Shown in pieces: positions 18,475-25,669 of a DNA stretch of 64,000 nucleotides. The first letter of the stretch is position 1. Each line of letters opens with the position of its first letter. The notes below the pieces were generated by a model that did not search any database, had not been told where the DNA came from, and was given only the letters and a program-made list of their open reading frames with translations. The DNA is taken from assembly GCF_000069785.1 (NCBI RefSeq), contig NC_010528.1:3326001-3390000 (forward strand), given 5' to 3'. A program made the translations under genes and the position numbers. This DNA comes from Cupriavidus taiwanensis LMG 19424. Its GTDB lineage: Bacteria > Pseudomonadota > Gammaproteobacteria > Burkholderiales > Burkholderiaceae.

Positions 18475-19677
18475 TTGGCGACATCTCCGGCGGCGCCCGT
18501 CTGCGCCGCACCTTCCTGCCATGCCGGTGCCGGCGGGCAAGCCGTCATCCGCGATGCCGATGACCTGAAGGCATGGCTGCAGCTGGCCTGTGCCCCCGGG
18601 GTCGGCCCGGTCGCGGTGCGCCTGCTGCTGACGGCGTTCGGGCTGCCGCAGCAAGTGCTGGCGCAGAGCGTGACGGCGCTGTCCGCCATCGTCCCGGCCA
18701 AGCTGGCCCGCGCGGTACTGGCCAGGCCCGGTGCCGGCCTGGCGGCGCTGGCCGATCGCACGCTGGCGTGGCTGCGTACGCCCGGCAACCACCTGCTCAC
18801 GCTGGCCGACGACGCCTACCCTCGCCGCCTGTTCGACCTGCACGATCCGCCGCCGCTGCTATATATCAGAGGCGATCCCGCGCTGCTGGCCCGTCCCGCG
18901 GTGGCCATCGTCGGCGCGCGCAATGCCACCGGGCAGGGCAAGTGCGATGCGCAGGCGTTCGGGCGCGAGCTGTCCGAGTCGGGCCTGACGGTGGTCTCGG
19001 GCCTGGCGCTGGGCATCGACGCCGCGGCGCATGCCGGCGGGCTGCTCGGCTGCGGCGGCACCGTCGCGGTCACGGGTACCGGAGCCGATCGGGTCTATCC
19101 GCCCGACAACCTGGCGCTGGCCCGCGAGGTCGCCGAGCGCGGCGCCGTCGTCACCGAATTTCCGCTCGGCATGCAGGGCCTGCCGGCCAACTTCCCGCGC
19201 CGCAACCGCATCATCGCGGCGCTGGCGCACGGGGTGCTGGTGGTGGAAGCCGCGGCGCGCTCGGGCTCGCTGATCACTGCGCGGCTGGCCGCGGAACTCG
19301 GGCGCGAGGTGTTCGCGGTGCCTGGGTCGATCCACGCGCCGCTGTCACAGGGCTGCCACCTGCTGATCCGCCAGGGCGCCAAGCTGGTGGAGCGCACCCA
19401 GGACGTGCTGGAAGAGATCAACCTGGGGCCGGCGGCCCCGGCTCGTGGGCAGCCGGCGGCGCCGGCCCTGGCTGCGCCACCGGCTTCGGATCAATCTGAA
19501 TCTGCCGACTGCGCCGACCCGCTGCTGGCCGCCCTGGGCTACGATCCGGTTACGCTGGATGCGCTGTGCGAGCGCAGCGGCCAGCGCCCGGATGCCGCCG
19601 CGGCACGCCTGCTGGAACTGGAACTGGCCGGGCTTGCCGAGCGTCTACCCGGAAACCTGTTCCGACGCCTCGCATGA
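18475..19677 (+). CDS. dprA: DNA-processing protein DprA
   Basis: Binds incoming single-stranded DNA and loads RecA during transformation; 400 residues. Residues ~30-110 form a SAM-like helical domain. The Rossmann core runs from AVAIVGARNAT through GLALGIDAAAH and GTGADRVYPP to FPRRNRIIAAL and EAAARSGSLITARLA, the DprA signature. The C-terminal ~70 residues form a winged helix (LDALCERSGQRPDAAAARLLELELAG). The only in-frame start close to the previous stop is TTG; the first reliable homology begins near DADDLKAWLQLA, so the exact start is uncertain. Confidence 0.93.
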   Translation: MATSPAAPVCAAPSCHAGAGGQAVIRDADDLKAWLQLACAPGVGPVAVRLLLTAFGLPQQVLAQSVTALSAIVPAKLARAVLARPGAGLAALADRTLAWLRTPGNHLLTLADDAYPRRLFDLHDPPPLLYIRGDPALLARPAVAIVGARNATGQGKCDAQAFGRELSESGLTVVSGLALGIDAAAHAGGLLGCGGTVAVTGTGADRVYPPDNLALAREVAERGAVVTEFPLGMQGLPANFPRRNRIIAALAHGVLVVEAAARSGSLITARLAAELGREVFAVPGSIHAPLSQGCHLLIRQGAKLVERTQDVLEEINLGPAAPARGQPAAPALAAPPASDQSESADCADPLLAALGYDPVTLDALCERSGQRPDAAAARLLELELAGLAERLPGNLFRRLA

Positions 19678-19759
19678 AGGCCGAACCGGGGCCGCGCGCG
19701 CAATGCCATACAATCCCCGGCTGTCCCGTGTGTCGCGGGCACCTCATGTTTCCGATGCC

Positions 19760-20164
19760 ATGACCGTTTACTTTCCTGAACGTGACGCCGGCGCCATCGC
19801 CGACTGCCTGGCGGCGCGGCCACAGGGCCGTCTGGTAGCCTGCCTGTGCGCGCAGTGGTGCGGCACATGCCGGGATTACCTGACGGCGTTGACGGCGCTG
19901 GCGGCACGCTATCCGGATGACTGCTTTGTCTGGATCGATATCGAGACCCACGCGGATGCGCTGGGGGATATCGATATCGAGAATTTTCCGACCGTGCTGG
20001 TGCAGCCGGCGGCAGGCGGGGCGCCGCAGTTCTATGGCACCCTGCTGCCGCATATCGAGGTGCTCGAGCGCATGCTTGCGCGCGGCGCGGCCATGCCGGC
20101 GCCCACGGAAGATATGCCCCACGTGCTGGACTGGTTGCTTGACGGGGGGCGCGGCGGCGCCTAG
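19760..20164 (+). CDS. Thioredoxin-like protein with CGTC active site
   Basis: A 134-residue thioredoxin-fold protein. The redox motif is WCGTC (in CAQWCGTCRDYL), and the following strands (FVWIDIETHADAL, then IENFPTVLV with the cis-Pro) match the fold. There is no signal peptide, so it is cytosolic. An in-frame ATG 57 bases upstream (MPYNPRLS) is possible but adds residues unrelated to the fold. It lies 82 bases after dprA and before topB in the same direction. The partner substrate is unknown. Confidence 0.82.
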   Translation: MTVYFPERDAGAIADCLAARPQGRLVACLCAQWCGTCRDYLTALTALAARYPDDCFVWIDIETHADALGDIDIENFPTVLVQPAAGGAPQFYGTLLPHIEVLERMLARGAAMPAPTEDMPHVLDWLLDGGRGGA

Positions 20165-20322
20165 GCGGCGCGCGCGACGGCAAGGGAGCCGCCATGAGGC
20201 TGGCTTGCACCGCCGTCGAAACCGCGCTTATTATTGGCGCCTCATAGCCCCCCGGCGTTCTGATTACTACGTTTGCAGTGCAATTAGCGGGTTGCCGGAT
20301 GCAGCCCGCAAGGACCCTTCCC

Positions 20323-23013
20323 ATGTCAAAAGCCCTCATCATCGCGGAAAAACCGTCGGTCGCGGCGGATATCGCCCGTGCCCTCGGGGGGTTTACCAAG
20401 CACGACGAGTATTTCGAGAGCGATGACTACGTGCTGTCCTCCGCCGTCGGCCACCTGGTAGAGATCGCCGCGCCGGACGAATATGAGGTCAAGCGTGGCA
20501 AGTGGAGCTTCGCCAACCTGCCGGTGATCCCGCCGCATTTCGACCTGCGCCCGATCGCGAAGACCGAATCGCGCCTGAAGGTGCTGAACCGGCTGATCAA
20601 GCGCAAGGATGTGACCACGCTGATCAACGCCTGCGACGCGGGGCGCGAAGGGGAACTGATTTTTCGCCTGATCGCTCAGCAGGCCAAGGCCAAGCAGCCG
20701 GTGCGCCGGCTGTGGCTGCAATCGATGACGCCGCAGGCGATCCGCGACGGCTTTGCCGCGCTGCGCGAAGACGAAGACATGCTGCCGCTGGCCGACGCCG
20801 CGCGCTGCCGCTCCGAGGCCGACTGGCTGGTCGGCATCAACGGCACGCGTGCCATGACCGCGTTCAACAGCAAGGGCGGCGGCTTCTTCCTGACTACCGT
20901 GGGCCGCGTGCAGACGCCGACGCTGTCGATCGTGGTCGAGCGCGAAGAGAAGATCAAGCACTTCGTCCCGCGCGACTACTGGGAAGTGCGCGCCGAGTTC
21001 ATCGCCGCCGCCGGCCTGTATGAAGGCCGCTGGTTCGATCCCAAGTTCAAGAAGAACGAGTTCGACCCCGAGGCGCGCGAGTCGCGGCTGTGGAGCGAGG
21101 CCGAGGCCAAGAGCATCGTCGCCGCCTGCCGCGACAAGCCCGGCACCGTCACCGAGGAATCCAGGCCGTCGACGCAGCAGTCGCCGGCGCTGTTCGACCT
21201 GACCACGCTGCAGCGCGAGGCCAACTCGCGCTTCGGCTTCTCGGCCAAGAATACGCTCGGCCTGGCGCAGGCCCTGTATGAAAAGCACAAGGTCCTGACC
21301 TACCCGCGTACCGACGCGCGCGCGCTGCCCGAGGACTACATGGACACGGTCAAGCAGACCATGGACATGCTGGCCGACAGCTCGCCCAATTACCTGCCGC
21401 ACGCCAAGAAAATCCTGGCGCAGGGTTGGGTTCGCCCGAACAAGAAGATCTTCGACAACAGCAAGATCAGCGACCACTTCGCCATCATCCCGACGCTGCA
21501 GGCGCCCAAGAACCTGTCGGAGCCGGAACAGAAGCTGTACGACCTGGTGGTGCGCCGCTTCCTGGCGGTGTTCTTCCCGGCGGCCGAGTTCCAGGTCACC
21601 ACGCGCATTACCGAAGTTGCCGGCCACCACTTCAAGACCGAAGGCAAGGTGCTGGTCAACCCGGGCTGGCTGGTGATCTACGGGCGCGAGGCCCAGGGCG
21701 ACAAGGACGCCGCCAATCTGGTGCCCGTGGCCAAGGATGAAAAGGTCAAGACCGACAAGGTCGAGGGCGTCGGGCTGACCACCAAGCCGCCCGCTCGCTA
21801 CAACGAAGCCACGCTGCTGTCGGCGATGGAAGGCGCCGGCAAGCTGGTCGACGATGACGCGCTGCGCGAAGCCATGGCCGGCAAGGGCCTGGGCACGCCG
21901 GCCACGCGCGCGGCGATCATCGAAGGGCTGCTGACCGAGAAGTACCTGGTGCGCGAAGGACGCGAGCTGATCCCGACCGCCAAGGCGTTCCAGCTGATGA
22001 CGCTGCTGCGCGGCCTGGGCGTGCAGGAACTGACGCAGGCGGAACTGACCGGCGAGTGGGAGCACAAGCTCTCGCAGATCGAGCGCGGCCGTCTCAAGCG
22101 CGACGAGTTCATGCGCGAGATCGCGCAGATGACGCAGCAGATCGTCAAGCGCGCCAAGGAATACGACAGCGATACCATCCCCGGCGATTACGCCACGCTG
22201 GACACGCCGTGCCCGCAGTGCGGCGGACAGGTCAAGGAGAACTATCGCCGCTTTGCCTGCACCGCGTGCGAATTCTCGATCAGCAAGATCCCGGGCGGCC
22301 GCCAGTTCGAGATCGAGGAAGTCGAAGAACTGCTGCAGAAGAAAGAGATCGGTCCGCTGCAGGGCTTCCGCAGCAAGATGGGCCGCCCGTTTGCCGCCAT
22401 CCTCAAGCTGGGCAAGGACGACGAAGGCCATTACAAGATGGAATTCGACTTCGGCCAGAACGACGACGACAACGACGGCGAGCCGGTCGACTTCAGCGGC
22501 CAGCAGCCGGTAGGAACGTGCCCGAAGTGCGGCGGCTCGGTGTTCGAGCACGGCATGAAATACGTCTGCGAGAACAGCACGACCAGCCCCAAGAGCTGCG
22601 ACTTCACCACCGGCAAGATCATCCTGCAGCAGGAAATCAGCCGCGAGCAGATCGGCAAGCTGCTCAACGAAGGCAAGACCGACCTGCTGACCGGCTTCAA
22701 GTCATCGCGCACCGGTCGCAACTTCAAGGCCTTCCTGGTCAAGCAGCCGGACGGCAAGATCGGCTTCGAGTTCGAGGCGCGCGAGCCCAAGGCCGGCGCC
22801 AAGAGCGCTGCCAAGGCCCCGGCCAAGGCGGCATCGCGCGGCACCGCCGAAGCCGAAGCGGCGCCGGCTACCAAGACCGCCGCCAAGACTGCGTCCAAGA
22901 CGGCCGCCAAGACCGCAGCCGCCAAGGCCCCGGCGAAGAAGGCCGCGGCAAAGAAGGCTCCCGCCAAGACCGCCGCGGCAAAGAAGACACGCGCGGCAGC
23001 GGCCGGCGAGTAA
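20323..23013 (+). CDS. topB: DNA topoisomerase III with basic C-terminal tail
   Basis: Type IA topoisomerase of 896 residues, much longer than E. coli TopB (~650). The Toprim domain starts MSKALIIAEKPSVAADIA with acidic DAGREGE; the active-site Tyr is at residue 327 (VLTYPRTDARAL). After the core there are two Cys-rich modules: CPQCGG with CTACEF, and CPKCGG with a spaced CENS..SCDF. The last ~85 residues are an Ala/Lys/Pro-rich, histone-H1-like tail made of KTAAK and KAPAKKAA motifs. It decatenates single-stranded regions and recombination intermediates. A terminator follows. Confidence 0.95.
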   Translation: MSKALIIAEKPSVAADIARALGGFTKHDEYFESDDYVLSSAVGHLVEIAAPDEYEVKRGKWSFANLPVIPPHFDLRPIAKTESRLKVLNRLIKRKDVTTLINACDAGREGELIFRLIAQQAKAKQPVRRLWLQSMTPQAIRDGFAALREDEDMLPLADAARCRSEADWLVGINGTRAMTAFNSKGGGFFLTTVGRVQTPTLSIVVEREEKIKHFVPRDYWEVRAEFIAAAGLYEGRWFDPKFKKNEFDPEARESRLWSEAEAKSIVAACRDKPGTVTEESRPSTQQSPALFDLTTLQREANSRFGFSAKNTLGLAQALYEKHKVLTYPRTDARALPEDYMDTVKQTMDMLADSSPNYLPHAKKILAQGWVRPNKKIFDNSKISDHFAIIPTLQAPKNLSEPEQKLYDLVVRRFLAVFFPAAEFQVTTRITEVAGHHFKTEGKVLVNPGWLVIYGREAQGDKDAANLVPVAKDEKVKTDKVEGVGLTTKPPARYNEATLLSAMEGAGKLVDDDALREAMAGKGLGTPATRAAIIEGLLTEKYLVREGRELIPTAKAFQLMTLLRGLGVQELTQAELTGEWEHKLSQIERGRLKRDEFMREIAQMTQQIVKRAKEYDSDTIPGDYATLDTPCPQCGGQVKENYRRFACTACEFSISKIPGGRQFEIEEVEELLQKKEIGPLQGFRSKMGRPFAAILKLGKDDEGHYKMEFDFGQNDDDNDGEPVDFSGQQPVGTCPKCGGSVFEHGMKYVCENSTTSPKSCDFTTGKIILQQEISREQIGKLLNEGKTDLLTGFKSSRTGRNFKAFLVKQPDGKIGFEFEAREPKAGAKSAAKAPAKAASRGTAEAEAAPATKTAAKTASKTAAKTAAAKAPAKKAAAKKAPAKTAAAKKTRAAAAGE

Positions 23014-23029
23014 GCCAGCCAAGCAAAAA

Positions 23030-23058
23030 CGCCCGGCATGGCCGGGCGTCTTGTTTTC
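23030..23058 (+). terminator. Terminator shared by topB and the convergent LysR gene
   Basis: Stem CGCCCGGC (23030-23037) / GCCGGGCG (23041-23048) with a 3-base loop, followed by TCTTGTTTT on the plus strand. On the minus strand the hairpin is followed by a GTTTTTGC run, so it could serve both convergent genes. Confidence 0.8.
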
Positions 23059-23085
23059 TGCGGCGCGCCGCGCGGACGCGGCCGA

Positions 23086-24027
23086 TCAGGTGCGCACGGC
23101 GTGGACGCCCAGGCTGGCGGCCGGGTGCGCATCCTTGCCCCGCACCTGCCCTTCTTCCAGCAGGAAATCGATAAAGGCGCGCACCTTGGTAGGCAGGAAC
23201 TTGCGGCTCGGATAGACCACGCTGACATCGCGCCGGGGCAACTGGTATTGCGGCAGCACGCGCACCAGCCGGCCCGCGTCGATATTGGGCCGCGCCAGGT
23301 AGGACGAGAGCATGGCCACGCCCATGTCGGCCAGCGCGGCCTGGTGCGCCAGCTCGGCGTTGCTGCACAGCAGCCCCGGGCGGATCGGCACGGTTACCTC
23401 CCCTTCGGGCCCGAGCAGCGTCCATTCGTGCTCGGCGTTGGGCAGGCGCATGGCGATGCAGCGATGGTGGCTCAGCTCATGGGCATGGCGGATCGGCGCA
23501 TGCGCCGCGACATAGCCGGGCGAGGCGCACAGGATGACTTCGGCCGACAACAGCGGGCGCGCCACCAGGTGCGAGCCCAGCCCCAGGTCGGACAGCATCA
23601 CGGCCACGTCGCGCCCTTCCTCGACGATATCGACATTGCGGTCCGACAGGATCACGTCGAAGACCACGTCCGGATACAGCTGCTGGAAGCGCGACAGCAG
23701 CTCGGGCAGCAGGTGCAGGCCGAACATCACCGGCGTCACCAGGCGCAGCGTGCCGGACAGCGACTGGCTGCGAGCCGTCACCACGCTTTCGGCTTCCTCC
23801 ACGTCTTCCAGGATCTGCTGGCAGCGCTGCAGGTAGGTCTCGCCCGCATCGGTCAGCGACAGGCTGCGCGTGGTGCGGTTGAGCAGGCGCGTGCCGAGGT
23901 GGCTTTCCAGGTCGGCCACGTAGCGCGTGACGACCGCGTTGGACATTTCCAGCTGCTGCGCTGCACGCGCGAAGCTGCCGAGTTCCACCACTTTGGAAAA
24001 CACACGCATCGACTGCAGGCGATCCAT
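23086..24027 (-). CDS. LysR-family transcriptional regulator
   Basis: A 313-residue LysR regulator. The N-terminal winged helix-turn-helix is SFARAAQQLEMSNAVVTRYVADLESHLGTRLLNRTTRSLSLT (split here only in description), followed by the linker helix and a periplasmic-binding-like effector domain (LRLVTPVMFGLHLLPELL). The subgroup resembles regulators controlling quinone or drug-responsive genes, but the effector is unknown. It is divergent from the small repeat protein with an AT-rich 200-base gap between the two starts, so it may control that gene or only itself. Confidence 0.9.
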   Translation of the reverse strand: MDRLQSMRVFSKVVELGSFARAAQQLEMSNAVVTRYVADLESHLGTRLLNRTTRSLSLTDAGETYLQRCQQILEDVEEAESVVTARSQSLSGTLRLVTPVMFGLHLLPELLSRFQQLYPDVVFDVILSDRNVDIVEEGRDVAVMLSDLGLGSHLVARPLLSAEVILCASPGYVAAHAPIRHAHELSHHRCIAMRLPNAEHEWTLLGPEGEVTVPIRPGLLCSNAELAHQAALADMGVAMLSSYLARPNIDAGRLVRVLPQYQLPRRDVSVVYPSRKFLPTKVRAFIDFLLEEGQVRGKDAHPAASLGVHAVRT

Positions 24028-24228
24028 GACATAGTCTCCCGTTTCTTTGCTGAATTCTTACGCAATCAGCTTATTTTATTGTCCGAATCAAAACTAATCA
24101 TTGTGGATCCTGATATTTATTGATATGAGGGAAATGCCTAATATCTAGCCATCGGATGCCGCAATGCAACATGCCCTTCCCCCGAAGGTGCCGGATCAGG
24201 CATCCACGCTACAAGAAAGGCCTGAATC

Positions 24229-24519
24229 ATGAAAACCAACCGTTACGCCCTGATCGCTGTCGCCACCATCGCTGCCGCACTGTCGGCAGCCCCGGCCTTT
24301 GCCAAGACCGGCAAGTTCGATGTCTATACCGACGGCGCCAAGGTAGCCAGCTTCGACGTCTATGCCGACGGTGCCCGTGCCGGCAAGTTCGACCCGTACA
24401 CGGATGGTGCCAAGGCCGGCAAGTTCGACGCCTTTACCGACGGCGCCCGTACCGGCAAGTTCGACACCTTCTCGGAAGGCGCCAAGTACGACACCACGAC
24501 CGATCGCGCGCCGCTCTGA
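24229..24519 (+). CDS. Small periplasmic protein of five 12-residue repeats
   Basis: A 96-residue exported protein. Residues 1-25 are a clean signal peptide ending in AFA. Residues 28-87 consist of five consecutive 12-residue units of pattern G-K-F-D-x-[YF]-[TS]-[DE]-G-A-[KR]-x, the second unit being most diverged (ASFDVYADGARA). A short acidic end follows (DTTTDRAPL). The unit has fixed Phe-Asp and Asp-Gly positions, which suggests a repetitive fold with possible cation binding (inference). It recalls the small stress-induced periplasmic proteins reported in Cupriavidus metallidurans (CopQ/PrsQ type), but I cannot verify that. AAGAAAGG precedes the ATG and a terminator follows. Confidence 0.8.
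   Translation: MKTNRYALIAVATIAAALSAAPAFAKTGKFDVYTDGAKVASFDVYADGARAGKFDPYTDGAKAGKFDAFTDGARTGKFDTFSEGAKYDTTTDRAPL
24310..24489 (+). repeat. Five in-frame 36-bp coding repeats
   Basis: The repeat region of the small periplasmic protein: five units of exactly 36 bases, diverged at synonymous and a few non-synonymous positions, each starting with a codon pair for Gly-Lys or Ala-Ser and containing TTCGAC. Confidence 0.85.
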
Positions 24520-24600
24520 GCCGGCGGCGTCCACCGCTTGAACCTGGTCTCCACAGGTCTTTAGTGAGAGCGCTCCGCGCCTCTCCCGCTTTATTGGGGA

Positions 24601-24636
24601 AGAAGCCCGCACCGGTCCCGGTAGCGGGCTTCTTTG
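24601..24636 (+). terminator. Terminator after the repeat protein
   Basis: Stem GAAGCCCGC (24602-24610) / GCGGGCTTC (24624-24632) with a 13-base loop, followed by TTTGTTT. It is about 80 bases after the stop codon. Confidence 0.85.
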
Positions 24637-24724
24637 TTTCGGATGCCGGCAAACTCGACGCCAGACTGCATTCGATTATGCCAGACGCCGCAATGCAATT
24701 AGCCGGGGAGCCGGTGAAGCGCCC

Positions 24725-24752
24725 AAAGAAAAACGGGCCATGCCGGCCCGTT
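24725..24752 (-). terminator. Terminator of the glycine-zipper gene
   Basis: Stem ACGGGCC (24733-24739) / GGCCCGT (24745-24751) with a 5-base loop, followed on the minus strand by T residues and TCTTTGGG. It lies 20 bases after the stop codon of the minus-strand gene. Confidence 0.85.
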
Positions 24753-24771
24753 TTGCTGACCCCGCTGCGAC

Positions 24772-25227
24772 TCAATCGTCGTAGTGGTGATGATGGTGCT
24801 TGTGCTTTTTGCGCTTGTAATGGCTCTTGTTGTAATAGCGGCGGTCATCGTCGTACGAGTTGTTGCGCGAGATATTGCCGCCAAGCGCCGCGCCGGCGCC
24901 GCCACCCAGGCCGGCGCCGATCAGGCCGCCGGTGCGTCCGCCCATGGCATTGCCTGCCGCGGTACCGGCACCGCCGCCCAGCGCGCCGCCGATGATGGCG
25001 CCGGTACGCTCGCGGCGATTGGACGTGACAGCGCCACCCGCGCCGCCGCCCACCGCACCGCCGATCACCGCACCGGTGCTGCCGCCCAGCGCGCCGCCGA
25101 CTGCGGCACCGGCGACGCCGCCCAGGGCGCCGCCCAGGGCATTGTTCATGTCGCCCGCGACAGCCGGCAGCGCGCAGGCCGCCAGGGCAAGGGCAACGGT
25201 CAGGTTGCGAACGGGATGGCGAGTCAT
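24772..25227 (-). CDS. Exported glycine-zipper protein with His-rich tail
   Basis: A 151-residue exported protein. A signal peptide ends near AVA (residue 24). Residues ~28-115 are dense glycine-zipper segments (ALGGALGGVAGAAVGGALGG and similar), which form membrane-inserting helices. The C-terminal ~30 residues switch to charged and aromatic sequence ending in KRKKHKHHHHHYDD, with one run of five His. This suggests metal binding or metal-sensitive behaviour, an inference from composition. GAGGAAAAAAC precedes the ATG, a good ribosome-binding site. The upstream region carries 10-bp-phased CTGTAA repeats. Confidence 0.8.
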   Translation of the reverse strand: MTRHPVRNLTVALALAACALPAVAGDMNNALGGALGGVAGAAVGGALGGSTGAVIGGAVGGGAGGAVTSNRRERTGAIIGGALGGGAGTAAGNAMGGRTGGLIGAGLGGGAGAALGGNISRNNSYDDDRRYYNKSHYKRKKHKHHHHHYDD

Positions 25228-25287
25228 ATGTTTTTTCCTCGAATTGCCATGATGTGTCGCAAGTGTAGATAAGGTGCCGCAGCCTTG

Positions 25288-25323
25288 CTGTAACCACCTG
25301 TAAAGCCCTGTAACCCCCTGCAG
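25288..25323. promoter_or_regulatory. 10-bp-phased CTGTAA direct repeats
   Basis: CTGTAA occurs at 25288, 25298 and 25308, with a degenerate fourth copy CTGCAG at 25318. The exact 10-bp spacing puts all copies on one DNA face, as in OmpR/PhoB-family operators. The array is 61-96 bases upstream of the glycine-zipper start codon and overlaps where its -35 region would be. A matching pair occurs at 35992. Confidence 0.65.
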
Positions 25324-25371
25324 AAACGGTATCGGACCACTACAAAGGCGCGGTGAAAATACAACACTTAA

Positions 25372-25404
25372 TAAAAAGACAGGCGATCATGTGATCGCCT
25401 GTCT
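25372..25404 (-). terminator. Terminator of the ybdD-cstA unit
   Basis: A 13-bp perfect stem (25377-25389 with 25392-25404, loop two bases) centred on GATCA-TG-TGATC, with five T residues following on the minus strand. It lies 49 bases beyond the ybdD stop. Confidence 0.9.
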
Positions 25405-25452
25405 GCATTGTCCGCCGCCGACCCAGGTTCGGCGGCGATGATCAGCCTGCCT

Positions 25453-25647
25453 TTAGCAGCACTTGCCCTGCCCGCCGCCGTAGCGCGCTTCCTGGCGCTC
25501 GCGGAAAAACTCCTCGTAGCTCATCGGCGCACGGTCGGGGTGCGTGCTTTCCATATGCGCCACGTAGGTCTGGTAGTCGGGCAGCCCGACCATCAGCCGC
25601 AGCGACTGCCCGAGGTACCGGCCCATGGTGCCAAGTTGTTCCAGCAT
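25453..25647 (-). CDS. ybdD: YbdD/YjiX-family small protein
   Basis: A 64-residue cytoplasmic protein of the YbdD/YjiX (DUF466) family, which is found beside CstA-type transporters. Diagnostic segments are LGQSLRLMVGLPDYQTYVAHM and HPDRAPMSYEEFFRERQEARYGG, ending in a Cys pair. It starts 23 bases after the cstA stop, same strand. The molecular function is unknown; proximity suggests it assists or modulates the transporter. Confidence 0.93.
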   Translation of the reverse strand: MLEQLGTMGRYLGQSLRLMVGLPDYQTYVAHMESTHPDRAPMSYEEFFRERQEARYGGGQGKCC

Positions 25648-25669
25648 GGCGGCTCCTTGTCGATAGGGA

